NCBI GenBank assembly: GCA_964485695.1
Contig: CAZAKZ010000020.1
Coordinates: 1 to 54,955 of the forward strand
Reading direction: 5' to 3'
DNA from: CAZAKZ01 sp964485695
GTDB lineage: Bacteria > Planctomycetota > JAFGQW01
Length of the DNA stretch: 54,955 nucleotides
Shown in pieces: positions 26,242 through 34,675 of this stretch (its first letter is position 1; each line of letters starts with the position of its first letter). Position numbers and translations under genes: made by a program. Under the pieces are notes generated by a model. It did no database searches, had not been told where the DNA came from, and saw nothing but the letters and a program-made list of their open reading frames with translations.

Positions 26242-27672
26242 ATGAAAAGCTCAGTGATTCTCACCTGCCTGGTCGCACTCCTGATCGCGGGCTCCGGCAT
26301 CGCGCAAAGGGACTGGTACGAGGATAAGCAGACGATCAACAATCCCGGCCCCCGGTTCCACCACGGCATGGCCTGGGACGGAGTGGGCGTGGTGCTCTAC
26401 GGGGGGCACTCGATCGGGAGGCCGCTCAGCGATACGTGGTACCGGATCAGAGGCCACTGGTACAGCCTGAATCCCTCGCCGAATCCCGGCCAGCGGTGGC
26501 TGCACGGTATGGTCGCAGACACCAGACGCAATCAGGTGATCCTCGTTGCCGGCACCCCCGGATACACCTATCGGGCAACGTACGACACGTGGACCTGGGA
26601 CCAGAGCTCCCGGACATGGTTCAAGGCAACGGCCACTGCGCCACAGCGCCTCGAGACGGCCCTGGCCTACGATTCCCATCGCGATCGCGTGATGCTCTTC
26701 GGAGGATACAAGGTAACAATGACCTGGATAGGCCCGCAAACAATGTACTACAGCGACCTCTACGAGTACAATCCCTCCTCGAAGACATGGACCACCCGCG
26801 AACAGAGCAAGGATCCCCGGTTACTCCCATCCAGGCGTTACGGGGCGGCCATGGCCTACGACCCGGTGAAAAAGTACTTCCTTTTCTTCGGCGGGTACGC
26901 TCCAGGGAGCAAAGGGGACTGGCAGAACGACACCTGGCAGCTCAGCGTCACTGAAAACAATGTCAACTGGAAAAAGCTCTCCCCGGTGACGAAACCGCCG
27001 GCGCGGTCCCGGCACCAGATGGTGTATGACCCCTCGCGCGGACGGTTCGTGATGACCTGCGGCCACACGGTGGGCAACAAGTACCTGAACGACACGTGGG
27101 AGTGGGACGGCACGAACTGGATCAAAGTGGACTCGAAGTCGTCGCCGTCTGCTCGCCAGGCACCCCGCGCGGTCTACGATCCAAGCCGCAACAGCGTGAC
27201 CCTGTTCGGCGGATACGTCGGGTACAAACACGTGACCAATGACACCTGGGAGCTCTACACGAAAGATCCGGCGTCGACCTGGCCCCACGGCACGGGAGGC
27301 AAGGGATCGCACAACAAGGTGCCGGTGCTCTCGGCCCGCACGAAGCCGGTCCTCGGCAAGACGCTCCAGCTGGGCCTGGCCGACGCCCTGCCGAATTCAT
27401 GGACGCTGCTCGCCATCGGCGCGACAAAGGCGAATCTGGATCTCGGGCCCCACGGCGCTCCGGGTTGCACGCTCTACCCTCTGCCCGCGATGCTCCTCAC
27501 CTACCAGGCCAACGCGACGGGCTCCTGGACCTCCCCCCCGACCCTCGCGGTACCGGCGGTGCCGGCCCTGGCCGGTTTCGAGCTCCACTTCCAGGTCGGT
27601 GTGTTCGACGCCAAGGCCAACGCGCTCGGAATGATCACGTCCAACGCCTTGGGCGCGCGCAGCGGGTACTGA
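26242..27672 (+). CDS. Secreted six-kelch beta-propeller protein (paralogue 1)
   Basis: 476 aa. Signal peptide ~1-21 (MKSSVILTCLVALLIAGSG). Six kelch-type repeats follow the pattern HGMxxD..R..V.L.GG...DTW.W, ending near residue 345, enough for one six-bladed propeller. A C-terminal module (~350-476) starts GTGGKGSHNKVPVLSART and has GAPGCTLYPLP, VPALAGFELHFQVGVFD and a final SNALGARSGY. The same module ends paralogues 2 and 3. No galactose-oxidase copper ligands could be identified, so a binding role is more likely than catalysis. It belongs to a tandem family with repeated leaders. Confidence 0.82.
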   Translation: MKSSVILTCLVALLIAGSGIAQRDWYEDKQTINNPGPRFHHGMAWDGVGVVLYGGHSIGRPLSDTWYRIRGHWYSLNPSPNPGQRWLHGMVADTRRNQVILVAGTPGYTYRATYDTWTWDQSSRTWFKATATAPQRLETALAYDSHRDRVMLFGGYKVTMTWIGPQTMYYSDLYEYNPSSKTWTTREQSKDPRLLPSRRYGAAMAYDPVKKYFLFFGGYAPGSKGDWQNDTWQLSVTENNVNWKKLSPVTKPPARSRHQMVYDPSRGRFVMTCGHTVGNKYLNDTWEWDGTNWIKVDSKSSPSARQAPRAVYDPSRNSVTLFGGYVGYKHVTNDTWELYTKDPASTWPHGTGGKGSHNKVPVLSARTKPVLGKTLQLGLADALPNSWTLLAIGATKANLDLGPHGAPGCTLYPLPAMLLTYQANATGSWTSPPTLAVPAVPALAGFELHFQVGVFDAKANALGMITSNALGARSGY

Positions 27673-27683
27673 TCACTGTCCGC

Positions 27684-27748
27684 AAAAACCGGGACCGCCC
27701 CGGATTCTCGGTGCCTGGCACCAGGAATCCGGGGCGGTCCCGGTTTTT
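27684..27748 (+). terminator. Perfect 24-bp inverted repeat between kelch genes 1 and 2
   Basis: Arms 27684-27707 and 27725-27748 are exact reverse complements, A5-headed and T5-tailed. The 17-nt centre contains a second small palindrome (GGTGCC-T-GGCACC). It begins 11 bp after the first kelch stop and ends inside the second leader repeat. It works on paper as a bidirectional intrinsic terminator or an attenuator. Confidence 0.8.
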
Positions 27749-27820
27749 CCTGTCGGGGTCCTGCCGCGGTTTCCGCAGTCCGGGTAGGTGAATCGATCGT
27801 GAAGTCGTCAGTCAAGAACA
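27744..27820 (+). repeat. Kelch-gene leader repeat, copy 2
   Basis: Nearly identical to 26146-26222, with only a few substitutions by eye. It is followed by AAAGGAAACC and the ATG of kelch paralogue 2, so position relative to the gene is conserved. Confidence 0.85.
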
Positions 27821-27840
27821 ACATGAAAGGAAACCAACCA

Positions 27841-29256
27841 ATGAAACGCGCCATCGTACTCGCCAGCTTGCTCGCCCTCTCGGTGGCCGGCTCCAGCGTC
27901 GCGCAGAGGAACTGGTACCAGGCTTCACCCACGTCCAGAATCCCCGCTGCCCGGTTCCACCACTGCATGGCCTGGGACGGATACAACGTCTTGCTCTACG
28001 GCGGTCACTCGCTCAATTTCTGCCACAGCGACACCTGGTACTGGACCGGGAACTCCTGGTACGAGTTGAAACCCTCCAGGAATCCCGGCAAGCGCTGGAT
28101 GCACGGCATGGTCGGACTCCCGGGACACAAAAAGGTGCTCCTCTTCGGCGGCAACGGCCGCCACGCATGGGAGGCGACGAACGACACGTGGACCTGGAAC
28201 GGCTGGACCAAGAAGTGGACCCTGGAGTCTACCCCCCATGGAAGCCCGCCTGCATGCAACGAGATGGCCCTGGCTTTCGACGGCAGATACGTTTTGCTGT
28301 TCGGAGGATACCGCCAAAAACAGAACAATTGGCCATGGCCCCCCTCCACAACGTATTTTGGTGACCTCTGGGAGTACTACCCCGGATCGGGTAAGTGGAA
28401 AATTTGCACTCAAAGCAATGAACGCCCCTCCAAACGATACGGATCGGCCATGGCCTACTACCCCGAGCGGGGGTACGTGGTCCTTTTCGGCGGGTACGCG
28501 GAGAGCGGCGCGTGGCAGAACGACACCTGGCTGCTGGATCGTAACCACTACTGGATCCGGGTCTACCCGAAGACTGTCCCGCCGACGCGGTCCCGGCACC
28601 AGATGGTCTACGACCCCTCGCGAAAGAAGATCGTGATGACCGGCGGCCACACCACCGGCGGCGGGTACCGGAACGACACCTGGGAGTGGGACGGCCAGGA
28701 CTGGACCGAGGTGAACGTGCCGGCCGCTCCGTCCCCTCGCCAGGCAGCCCGCGCGGCCTACGATCCGCGCCGCAAGGGCGTGACCCTGTTCGGCGGATAC
28801 TACGGCTACAACAGGGTCGCCAATGACACCTGGGAGCTCTACACGAAAGACCCGGCGTCGACCTGGACGTACGGCACGGGAGGCAAGGGATCGCACAACA
28901 AGGTGCCGGCCCTCTCGGCCCGCACCCAGCCGGTCCTCGGCAAGGCGCTCGAGTTCGGCCTGACCGACGCCCTGCCGCACTCGTGGACCTTGCTCGCCCT
29001 CGGCACGAGAAAGGCGAATCTGGACCTCGGACCCTCTGGCGCTCCGGGGTGCACGCTCTACCCTTTGCCCTCGATGCTCTTCACCTACCTGGCGAACGCA
29101 ACGGGCTCCTGGACCTACCCCCCGGCCTTCGCGGTGCCGGCGGTGCCGGCCCTGGCCGGTTTCGAGCTCCACTTCCAGGCCGGCGTGTTCGACCCCATGG
29201 CCAACAAGCTCGGGATGGTCACGTCCAACGCATTAGGCGCACGCATCGGCTACTGA
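27841..29256 (+). CDS. Secreted six-kelch beta-propeller protein (paralogue 2)
   Basis: 471 aa. ATG 27841 is preferred over an upstream in-frame ATG at 27799, because AAAGGAAA precedes it and the signal peptide (MKRAIVLASLLALSVAGSSVAQ) begins there. It has six kelch repeats and the same C-terminal module as paralogue 1, with very high identity in the last ~130 residues (GTGGKGSHNKVPALSART; SNALGARIGY). Divergence is concentrated in propeller loops, as expected for binding surfaces. Likely extracellular or cell-surface; ligand unknown. Confidence 0.82.
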   Translation: MKRAIVLASLLALSVAGSSVAQRNWYQASPTSRIPAARFHHCMAWDGYNVLLYGGHSLNFCHSDTWYWTGNSWYELKPSRNPGKRWMHGMVGLPGHKKVLLFGGNGRHAWEATNDTWTWNGWTKKWTLESTPHGSPPACNEMALAFDGRYVLLFGGYRQKQNNWPWPPSTTYFGDLWEYYPGSGKWKICTQSNERPSKRYGSAMAYYPERGYVVLFGGYAESGAWQNDTWLLDRNHYWIRVYPKTVPPTRSRHQMVYDPSRKKIVMTGGHTTGGGYRNDTWEWDGQDWTEVNVPAAPSPRQAARAAYDPRRKGVTLFGGYYGYNRVANDTWELYTKDPASTWTYGTGGKGSHNKVPALSARTQPVLGKALEFGLTDALPHSWTLLALGTRKANLDLGPSGAPGCTLYPLPSMLFTYLANATGSWTYPPAFAVPAVPALAGFELHFQAGVFDPMANKLGMVTSNALGARIGY

Positions 29257-29267
29257 TCGCGGCGCCG

Positions 29268-29332
29268 TAAAACCGGGACCGCTCCGGATTCCCGGTGCCG
29301 GGCACCGAGAATCGGGGGTGGTCCCGGTTTTA
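29268..29332 (+). terminator. Imperfect inverted repeat between kelch genes 2 and 3
   Basis: Counterpart of the hairpin at 27684-27748. A perfect 13-bp outer stem (29268-29280 with 29320-29332) and a degenerate inner part share the GGTGCC/GGCACC centre. It starts 11 bp after the kelch 2 stop, the same spacing as at kelch 1. Confidence 0.7.
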
Positions 29333-29371
29333 CCTGTCGGGTCCCGCCCGCGGTTTCCGCAGTCCGGGTGG
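29328..29371 (+). repeat. Kelch-gene leader repeat, copy 3 (partial)
   Basis: Retains only the first ~44 bp of the leader repeat (CCTGTCGGGTCCCG to CGCAGTCCGGGTGG); the CGATCGTGAAGTCGTC half is replaced by unrelated sequence before kelch paralogue 3. Confidence 0.75.
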
Positions 29372-29423
29372 AGGGGTCGGTCTCGGAGGCGTCCCTCGAG
29401 CAGAAACGAAAGGAACCGGACTC

Positions 29424-31703
29424 ATGAAACGCACCTTCGCTCTCGCTTTTTCATTGATTCTGATCGCCGCCGTGTCCGGCGTCGCCCAGCCGGCCTGGCA
29501 GAAGATCGCGCCCCGGGCCGCGATACCGGCTCGGTACGGCCATGCCATGGCCTACGACGCGGCGCGCGGCTGCTCGGTGCTCTTCGGCGGGCAATATTCA
29601 AGCACCTCCTGGCTGAACGACACCTGGTCGCTGGACGCCGCCCCGAGCTGGGCCTTCCGGCCGGGGATGTACGCTCCGTCGGCACGCACGAGCCCGGCTA
29701 TGGCCTACGATTCCCATCGCCAGCGCGTGGTGCTGTTCGGCGGGTTGAACACGCACCGACAGCCGGACACCTGGGAATGGGACGGCTATCGATGGCTGAA
29801 ACGGACCCCGAAGCTCAGTCCCCCGCCCCGCTCGCACGCGGCCATGGCCTACGACAGCCGGAGAAAGCGGATCGTCCTCTTCGGAGGAGCCGGCAACACG
29901 GGACCGCTCAAGGACACCTGGGAGTGGGATGGCACGACCTGGACTCAGCGCTCCACCGCGGGGCCGTCGGCGCGGTGGTCGCACGCCATGGCCTACGACT
30001 CCGCTCGGGGCGTGGTCGTCCTGTTTGCCGGAACCGGGGGCTACGTACACCCCTACTACGATCTTTGGGAATGGAACGGTTCGACCTGGAAGGGCCGGGC
30101 GGTCACGATCGGCTATGCTCGGCAGGAGCATTCGATGGTCTATGATCCGCATCGACGCCGAACAGTCATCTTCGGTGGCCGATTCCAGAGCACCATTCTG
30201 AACGACACCATCGAATGGGACGGCTCGAAGTGGATCGCGCAAAATCCTGCAACCCGTCCCGGGCTCACGACCGAGCACGCGATGGCCTACGATCTCAGGC
30301 GCCGCAGGACGATCCTTGCTAGCGGCCGCTACATCGGCGCCCGTCAGGAATGCTGGGAGTGGAACGGCGCGACCTGGGCCCGCACCGCGCTTCAGACCGC
30401 TCCGCGATCCCGCTATCACCACGCCATGACCTGGGTCGGGGCCGGACCCAAGCTGGGAGCGTGCGTGTTCCTCTACGGCGGGCACCGGCTCAACGAGTGC
30501 CTCGACGACACCTGGATCTACAACGCGAACACCTGGACCCGGGTGATCCACGACTTCAGCCCGGGTAAACGGTGGATGCATTGCCTGGCCGCGGACACGA
30601 AGCGGAACTGGATCTTCCTGTTCGGCGGCAACAAGCTTCTCATCCACCAACCGGTCAACGAAACCTGGGTGTGGAACGGCCAGACCTGGGGGAAGTCGGG
30701 CGCCTCTATCGCCCCTCCGGCCCGCAACGAAGCGGCCATGGCGTATGACCCGGACCGCGATCGGATGATCCTCTTCGGCGGGTACGCCGGCGCCGCGCGA
30801 TTCGCCGATACGTGGGAGCTCGATCCCCCGCGGCTGCTCTGGACCAACCTCACGAAGACGAGTCGCCCCCCGGCCCGCTTCGGAACGGCCATGGTCTACT
30901 ACCCCGATCGAAAGCAGATGGTGATGTTCGGCGGACACGACGGCAAAACGATGATGAACGACACCTGGATCATGGACTACTACAATTCGAGCCGCACGTG
31001 GCATCGCGAGTCCCCCAAGACCTCTCCGCCGGGGCGGTTTCGACACAAGATGGTCTACGATGCTTCGCGGAAACGCGTCGTGATGTTCGGCGGCGCGAGC
31101 TGGAGGTCCGCCTTCTTCAACGACGCGTGGGAGTGGGACGGCGAAAACTGGACCAAGATCAACCCCCCGTCGCCTCCATCGCCCCGCTTCTCGTTCAGCA
31201 TGGCCTACAACCGGAATACGAAACGAAACGTCGTGTTCGGCGGCTATTTCGGCTACAACCTGGTGAGCAACGAGACCTGGGAGCACTTCACCACCAAGCC
31301 GGCATCCACCTCGAGCTTCGGGAAGGGATGCAAGGGATCGCACGGCAAAGTGCCCGTGCTCTATGCATTGACGCCTCCAGTCATCGGGCGGGATTTCCAC
31401 CTCCAGATCCGCAGCGCGCCGCCGAGTCGATCATCGCTGCTGGCGCTGGGCGTCCAGAGGGTGAACGTGGATCTGGGACCGATCGGCGCGCCGGGGTGCA
31501 CGCTCTATACCCAGCCCATCGTGTTCTTCAACCGCAGCGTGGATAATTCGGGCCGGTGGTGGTATCCGCCGCCGCTCGAGGTGCCGAACGTCCCAGGCTT
31601 GGCCGGCTTCGAACTGCAGTTCCAGGTCGCCGTGCCCGATGCGAAGGCCAACGCGCTCGGGATGATCACGTCCAACGCCATCATCGCACGCATCGGTTAC
31701 TGA
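29424..31703 (+). CDS. Secreted twelve-kelch double-propeller protein (paralogue 3)
   Basis: 759 aa. ATG 29424 with AAAGGAACC upstream; signal peptide MKRTFALAFSLILIAAVSG. Twelve kelch repeats are visible. Residues ~25-330 form a first set of six (AMAYDSHRQRVVLFGG and similar). Residues ~335-635 form a second set of six that aligns with the single propeller of paralogues 1 and 2 (RYHHAMTW, KRWMHCLAADTKRN). The common C-terminal module closes the protein (GKGCKGSHGKVPVLYALT ... SNAIIARIGY). It looks like an extra propeller inserted at the N-terminus of the ancestral architecture. Ligand unknown; surface exposure inferred. Confidence 0.82.
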   Translation: MKRTFALAFSLILIAAVSGVAQPAWQKIAPRAAIPARYGHAMAYDAARGCSVLFGGQYSSTSWLNDTWSLDAAPSWAFRPGMYAPSARTSPAMAYDSHRQRVVLFGGLNTHRQPDTWEWDGYRWLKRTPKLSPPPRSHAAMAYDSRRKRIVLFGGAGNTGPLKDTWEWDGTTWTQRSTAGPSARWSHAMAYDSARGVVVLFAGTGGYVHPYYDLWEWNGSTWKGRAVTIGYARQEHSMVYDPHRRRTVIFGGRFQSTILNDTIEWDGSKWIAQNPATRPGLTTEHAMAYDLRRRRTILASGRYIGARQECWEWNGATWARTALQTAPRSRYHHAMTWVGAGPKLGACVFLYGGHRLNECLDDTWIYNANTWTRVIHDFSPGKRWMHCLAADTKRNWIFLFGGNKLLIHQPVNETWVWNGQTWGKSGASIAPPARNEAAMAYDPDRDRMILFGGYAGAARFADTWELDPPRLLWTNLTKTSRPPARFGTAMVYYPDRKQMVMFGGHDGKTMMNDTWIMDYYNSSRTWHRESPKTSPPGRFRHKMVYDASRKRVVMFGGASWRSAFFNDAWEWDGENWTKINPPSPPSPRFSFSMAYNRNTKRNVVFGGYFGYNLVSNETWEHFTTKPASTSSFGKGCKGSHGKVPVLYALTPPVIGRDFHLQIRSAPPSRSSLLALGVQRVNVDLGPIGAPGCTLYTQPIVFFNRSVDNSGRWWYPPPLEVPNVPGLAGFELQFQVAVPDAKANALGMITSNAIIARIGY

Positions 31704-31714
31704 TCACCCTCCTG

Positions 31715-31736
31715 CGGGGCTCCCCCGGGAGCCCCG
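31715..31736 (+). terminator. GC-rich stem-loop after kelch gene 3
   Basis: A perfect 10-bp dyad (CGGGGCTCCC with GGGAGCCCCG) starting 11 bp after the stop, the same spacing as the two earlier hairpins but unrelated in sequence. No T-tract follows, so its terminator function is likely but not certain. Confidence 0.6.
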
Positions 31737-31830
31737 TACCTCCACATCGTTGACATGGCCGGCAAAGTCGGTTTACTGGATGGGAATTTGCTGCAGACCC
31801 TCGCCATCCGGATGAACCGAGAGAACCGCC

Positions 31831-33456
31831 ATGTTGAAAATCCTCATGCTCCTCACCGTGGTCCTCCTGGCCGGGCAATCCCTGGCCGCGTGCGAGGACG
31901 ACATCGCCGTCGTTCCAAGGCCAGCGAAGATGACCCGGGGTGAAGGCCGGTTCATGCTGACGCCGGACACCCGGATCCAGGTGGAGAAGGGCGCCTCGCC
32001 CCGGATCCGGGAGGTGGGGCAATACCTGGCCGACCTGGTGGCGCCGGCCACGGGATTTTGCCTCGAGGTGGAGGAGACCACCGCGGACCGCCCCGCCGGC
32101 GGCGCGATCCTGCTGCTGACGCGCGGAGCAGATCCCCTCCTGGGTGACGAGGGCTATGCGCTTCGCGTGGAACCCGCCGGCGTGGTGATCCGAGCACCTA
32201 AGCCCGCGGGTCTCTTTTACGGGGTGCAGACGCTCCGGCAACTCTTCCCCCCCGAGATTGAAAGTCGCCAGAAAGTATCCGGCGTCGAGTGGGCCGCCCC
32301 TGCCGTGATCCTCGAAGACCGGCCGCGGTTTCAGTGGCGGGGACTGCACCTCGACGAGGGCCGCCACTTCCAGGGCAAGGCCTTTGTCCTGCGCTACCTG
32401 GACCAGATGGCCCTGCACAAGCTCAACCGCTTTCACTGGCACCTGACCGAGGACCAGGGCTGGCGCATCGAGATCAAGAAGTACCCCAGGCTGACCGAGG
32501 TGGGGTCTAAGCGGTCACAGACGCCGATCCTGGACAACCGCAAGAAGGGCGACGGCAAGGCGTACGGGCCGTTTTTCTACACCCAGGAAGACGTCAAGGA
32601 GATCGTCGCGTATGCCCGGAGCCGGTTCATCACGGTGGTGCCCGAGATCGAGATGCCCGGCCACGCCCAGGCGGCCATTGCAGCCTATCCGTGGCTCGGC
32701 AACACCGATGAGCCTCTACAGGTGCGCTGGCGCTGGGGCGTGAGCAAAAACGTCTACAACGTGGAGGACCGGACCTTCGAGTTCCTGGAGCACGTGCTGA
32801 CCGAGGTCATGACCCTCTTCCCCGGCCCGTTCATCCACATCGGCGGCGACGAGTGCCCCAAGGACCAGTGGAAGGCGAGTCCGGCCGCGCAGAAACGCAT
32901 CCGGGAGGAGGGGCTCGAGAACGAGCACGAGCTCCAGAGCTGGTTCATCCGGCGAATAGACCGGTTCCTGCAGGCCAAGGGGCGGCGCCTCATCGGCTGG
33001 GACGAGATCCTCGAGGGCGGCCTCGCCGAGGGCGCTGCGGTCATGAGCTGGCGCGGCACGAAGGGCGGCATTGCCGCGGCCCGGGCCGGCCACGACGTGG
33101 TCATGAGCCCCACCAGCCACTGCTACTTCGACTACTACCAGTCCCGGGACCGCAAGAAGGAACCGCCGGCCATCGGCGGCTTCCTCCCCCTCGAAAAGGT
33201 CTACGCCTTCGAGCCCGTACCCGCGGCGCTGAACGCAAAGGAGGCCCGACACGTCCTGGGCGCCCAGGGCAACGTCTGGACCGAGTACATTCCGGACGGC
33301 AAGCAGGTGGAGTACATGGCCTGGCCCCGGGGATCGGCGCTGAGCGAGGTGGTCTGGTCGCCGAAAGCGCTCCGGGATTATGGCGACTTCCAAAAACGGC
33401 TGGGGCCCCTTCTCCGGCGCATGGACGTCTTGGGCGTCAACTACCGGAAGCCGTGA
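31831..33456 (+). CDS. Secreted beta-N-acetylhexosaminidase, GH20
   Basis: 541 aa. Signal peptide ~1-19 (MLKILMLLTVVLLAGQSLA). A GH20 N-terminal alpha/beta domain (~25-165) precedes the TIM barrel (~168-520). Family motifs are RGLHLDEGRHF, LNRFHWHLTEDQGWRIEI, VVPEIEMPGHAQAA and the catalytic Asp340-Glu341 pair in HIGGDECPK, with GWDEILEGG and SWRGTKGG further on. All core residues are present, so it should release terminal GlcNAc/GalNAc from chitin, peptidoglycan or glycoprotein glycans by substrate-assisted catalysis. The exact symbol is not assignable. A TTGACA at 31750-31755 may be part of its promoter but has no good -10. Confidence 0.93.
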   Translation: MLKILMLLTVVLLAGQSLAACEDDIAVVPRPAKMTRGEGRFMLTPDTRIQVEKGASPRIREVGQYLADLVAPATGFCLEVEETTADRPAGGAILLLTRGADPLLGDEGYALRVEPAGVVIRAPKPAGLFYGVQTLRQLFPPEIESRQKVSGVEWAAPAVILEDRPRFQWRGLHLDEGRHFQGKAFVLRYLDQMALHKLNRFHWHLTEDQGWRIEIKKYPRLTEVGSKRSQTPILDNRKKGDGKAYGPFFYTQEDVKEIVAYARSRFITVVPEIEMPGHAQAAIAAYPWLGNTDEPLQVRWRWGVSKNVYNVEDRTFEFLEHVLTEVMTLFPGPFIHIGGDECPKDQWKASPAAQKRIREEGLENEHELQSWFIRRIDRFLQAKGRRLIGWDEILEGGLAEGAAVMSWRGTKGGIAAARAGHDVVMSPTSHCYFDYYQSRDRKKEPPAIGGFLPLEKVYAFEPVPAALNAKEARHVLGAQGNVWTEYIPDGKQVEYMAWPRGSALSEVVWSPKALRDYGDFQKRLGPLLRRMDVLGVNYRKP

Positions 33457-33485
33457 CCGTTCTTGCGTGAATGAAAGAGGTCGAG

Positions 33486-34235
33486 ATGACTGACACGGAT
33501 CAGCTGAAGGACTGGATCGCCGCCGCTGATCGTGTCGTCGCCTTCACCGGTGCGGGCATCTCCGCCGAGAGCGGCATCCCCACCTACCGCGGAGAGGGCG
33601 GCGTCTGGCACGACTACGACCCCGCCAAGTACGCCCACGTCAGGATCTTCGAGGAGGACCCCACCTACTACTGGAGCTTCTTCCGGGACGTGCGCTACCC
33701 GGTGGTGAAGGATGCCGAACCGAACCGCGCGCACCGGATCCTGGCCGGCCTGGAGACGCAGGGCGCGCTCACGGCCGTCATCACCCAGAACATCGACGGC
33801 CTCCACCAGGCCGCCGGTTCCAGCCGGGTTCTGGAACTCCACGGCAACACGCGGCGAATCTCGTGCCGGCAGTGCAAGGCGGGGTACACCATGGACGAGG
33901 TCTTCGAGCAGCTGGAAACGCGCCTCCCTCCGGTGTGCGCCTCGTGCGGCGGTGCGCTGAAGCCCGAGGTGGTCTTCTTCGGGGAGTCACTGCCCGGAGA
34001 GGTCCTGCACGCGGCCCTGGAGGAATCGAGGGCGTGCGATCTGTTCCTGGCCATCGGTAGCTCGCTGGTGGTCCAGCCCGCGGCGTCGCTGCCCGTCATG
34101 GCCAGGGAGAGCGGGGCCCGGGTCGCCATCATCAACAAGGACCCCACGCCGCTGGATACCCTGGCCGACGCCGTGTTCCACGACAGCGCCTCCGAGGTGC
34201 TGGCCAGGTGCGTTCCTGGGGATATCGCGTGCTAG
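33486..34235 (+). CDS. Sir2-family NAD-dependent protein deacylase
   Basis: 249 aa, ATG 33486, with AGAGGT five bases upstream; ATG 33471 is possible. Motifs: NAD-binding GAGISAESGIPTYRG (~22-36), TQNIDGLHQ (100-108), catalytic His119 in LELHGN, a Cys4 zinc site (C127, C130, C151, C154), and GSSLVVQPA. Length and motifs match CobB-type sirtuins, which deacylate lysines of metabolic enzymes such as acetyl-CoA synthetase. It begins 29 bp after the GH20 stop and is probably co-transcribed, perhaps adjusting acetate metabolism when N-acetyl sugars are degraded (inference). Confidence 0.92.
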   Translation: MTDTDQLKDWIAAADRVVAFTGAGISAESGIPTYRGEGGVWHDYDPAKYAHVRIFEEDPTYYWSFFRDVRYPVVKDAEPNRAHRILAGLETQGALTAVITQNIDGLHQAAGSSRVLELHGNTRRISCRQCKAGYTMDEVFEQLETRLPPVCASCGGALKPEVVFFGESLPGEVLHAALEESRACDLFLAIGSSLVVQPAASLPVMARESGARVAIINKDPTPLDTLADAVFHDSASEVLARCVPGDIAC

Positions 34236-34675
34236 TGACGCATCCTGAGAAGTCTGGCAGTCCTCGCCGAGGCGTAGCTGCGGATAGGCAGGTATGAAAA
34301 GACCTGATTCTCAATCTGAAATTAGTGTACACAATATACAATTATCTAATACGTCCATCTTACATAGATTGTATTGACCCGACCCTCGAGCCCTGATATT
34401 ATCAGAACTTACAGATTATTAGGACTCGAAGGAAATCTCACGGGCGCCATAATCTACCATTCTTTGGTAAGTCCGTGGGTGGTGGCAGGAAAACCTGGGC
34501 AGACGTTCATTCACGATCGTCGGGACAACCCATCTACCCCCCTTCCTTTTTAATCTGCCTCGAGACCGACTTGAATAGTCTCCATCGTGGGAGGCTGTCC
34601 ACATATGCTATAGTGATTTGCATCCTAGGTGAATCGTGAAGTGTTTTCGGAAGGTCATCTGGTAAGGAAAGGAAC
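34236..34675. other. AT-rich intergenic region
   Basis: 440 bp without a supported gene. The stretch 34300-34430 is markedly AT-rich compared with the GC-rich window. It contains a perfect 13-bp palindrome (CTGATA-T-TATCAG, 34393-34405) and ends in an extended -10 promoter candidate. A minus-strand frame of 61 codons has no family features. Confidence 0.6.
34606..34614 (+). promoter_or_regulatory. Extended -10 promoter candidate
   Basis: TGCTATAGT: a TGn extension plus a 5/6 -10 hexamer (34609-34614), about 60 nt before the ATG at 34676. No good -35 at 17-18 bp, which is acceptable for extended -10 promoters. Confidence 0.45.

Noticed and set aside
29598..31400. 600-codon minus-strand open frame
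   Set aside because: Mirror of the kelch repeats in gene 3; its apparent periodicity is inherited from the sense strand.
26242..31703. Possible CRISPR-like or satellite repeat in the kelch region
   Set aside because: The repeats are coding kelch blades and gene-duplicate leaders with irregular spacing; no repeat-spacer pattern exists.
31750..31779. Perfect TTGACA -35 upstream of the GH20 gene
   Set aside because: The best -10 at 17-18 bp (TACTGG) matches poorly, so it is not listed as a promoter.
34419..34604. 61-codon minus-strand ORF in the AT-rich gap
   Set aside because: Short, no ribosome site and overlaps the likely promoter region of the next gene.
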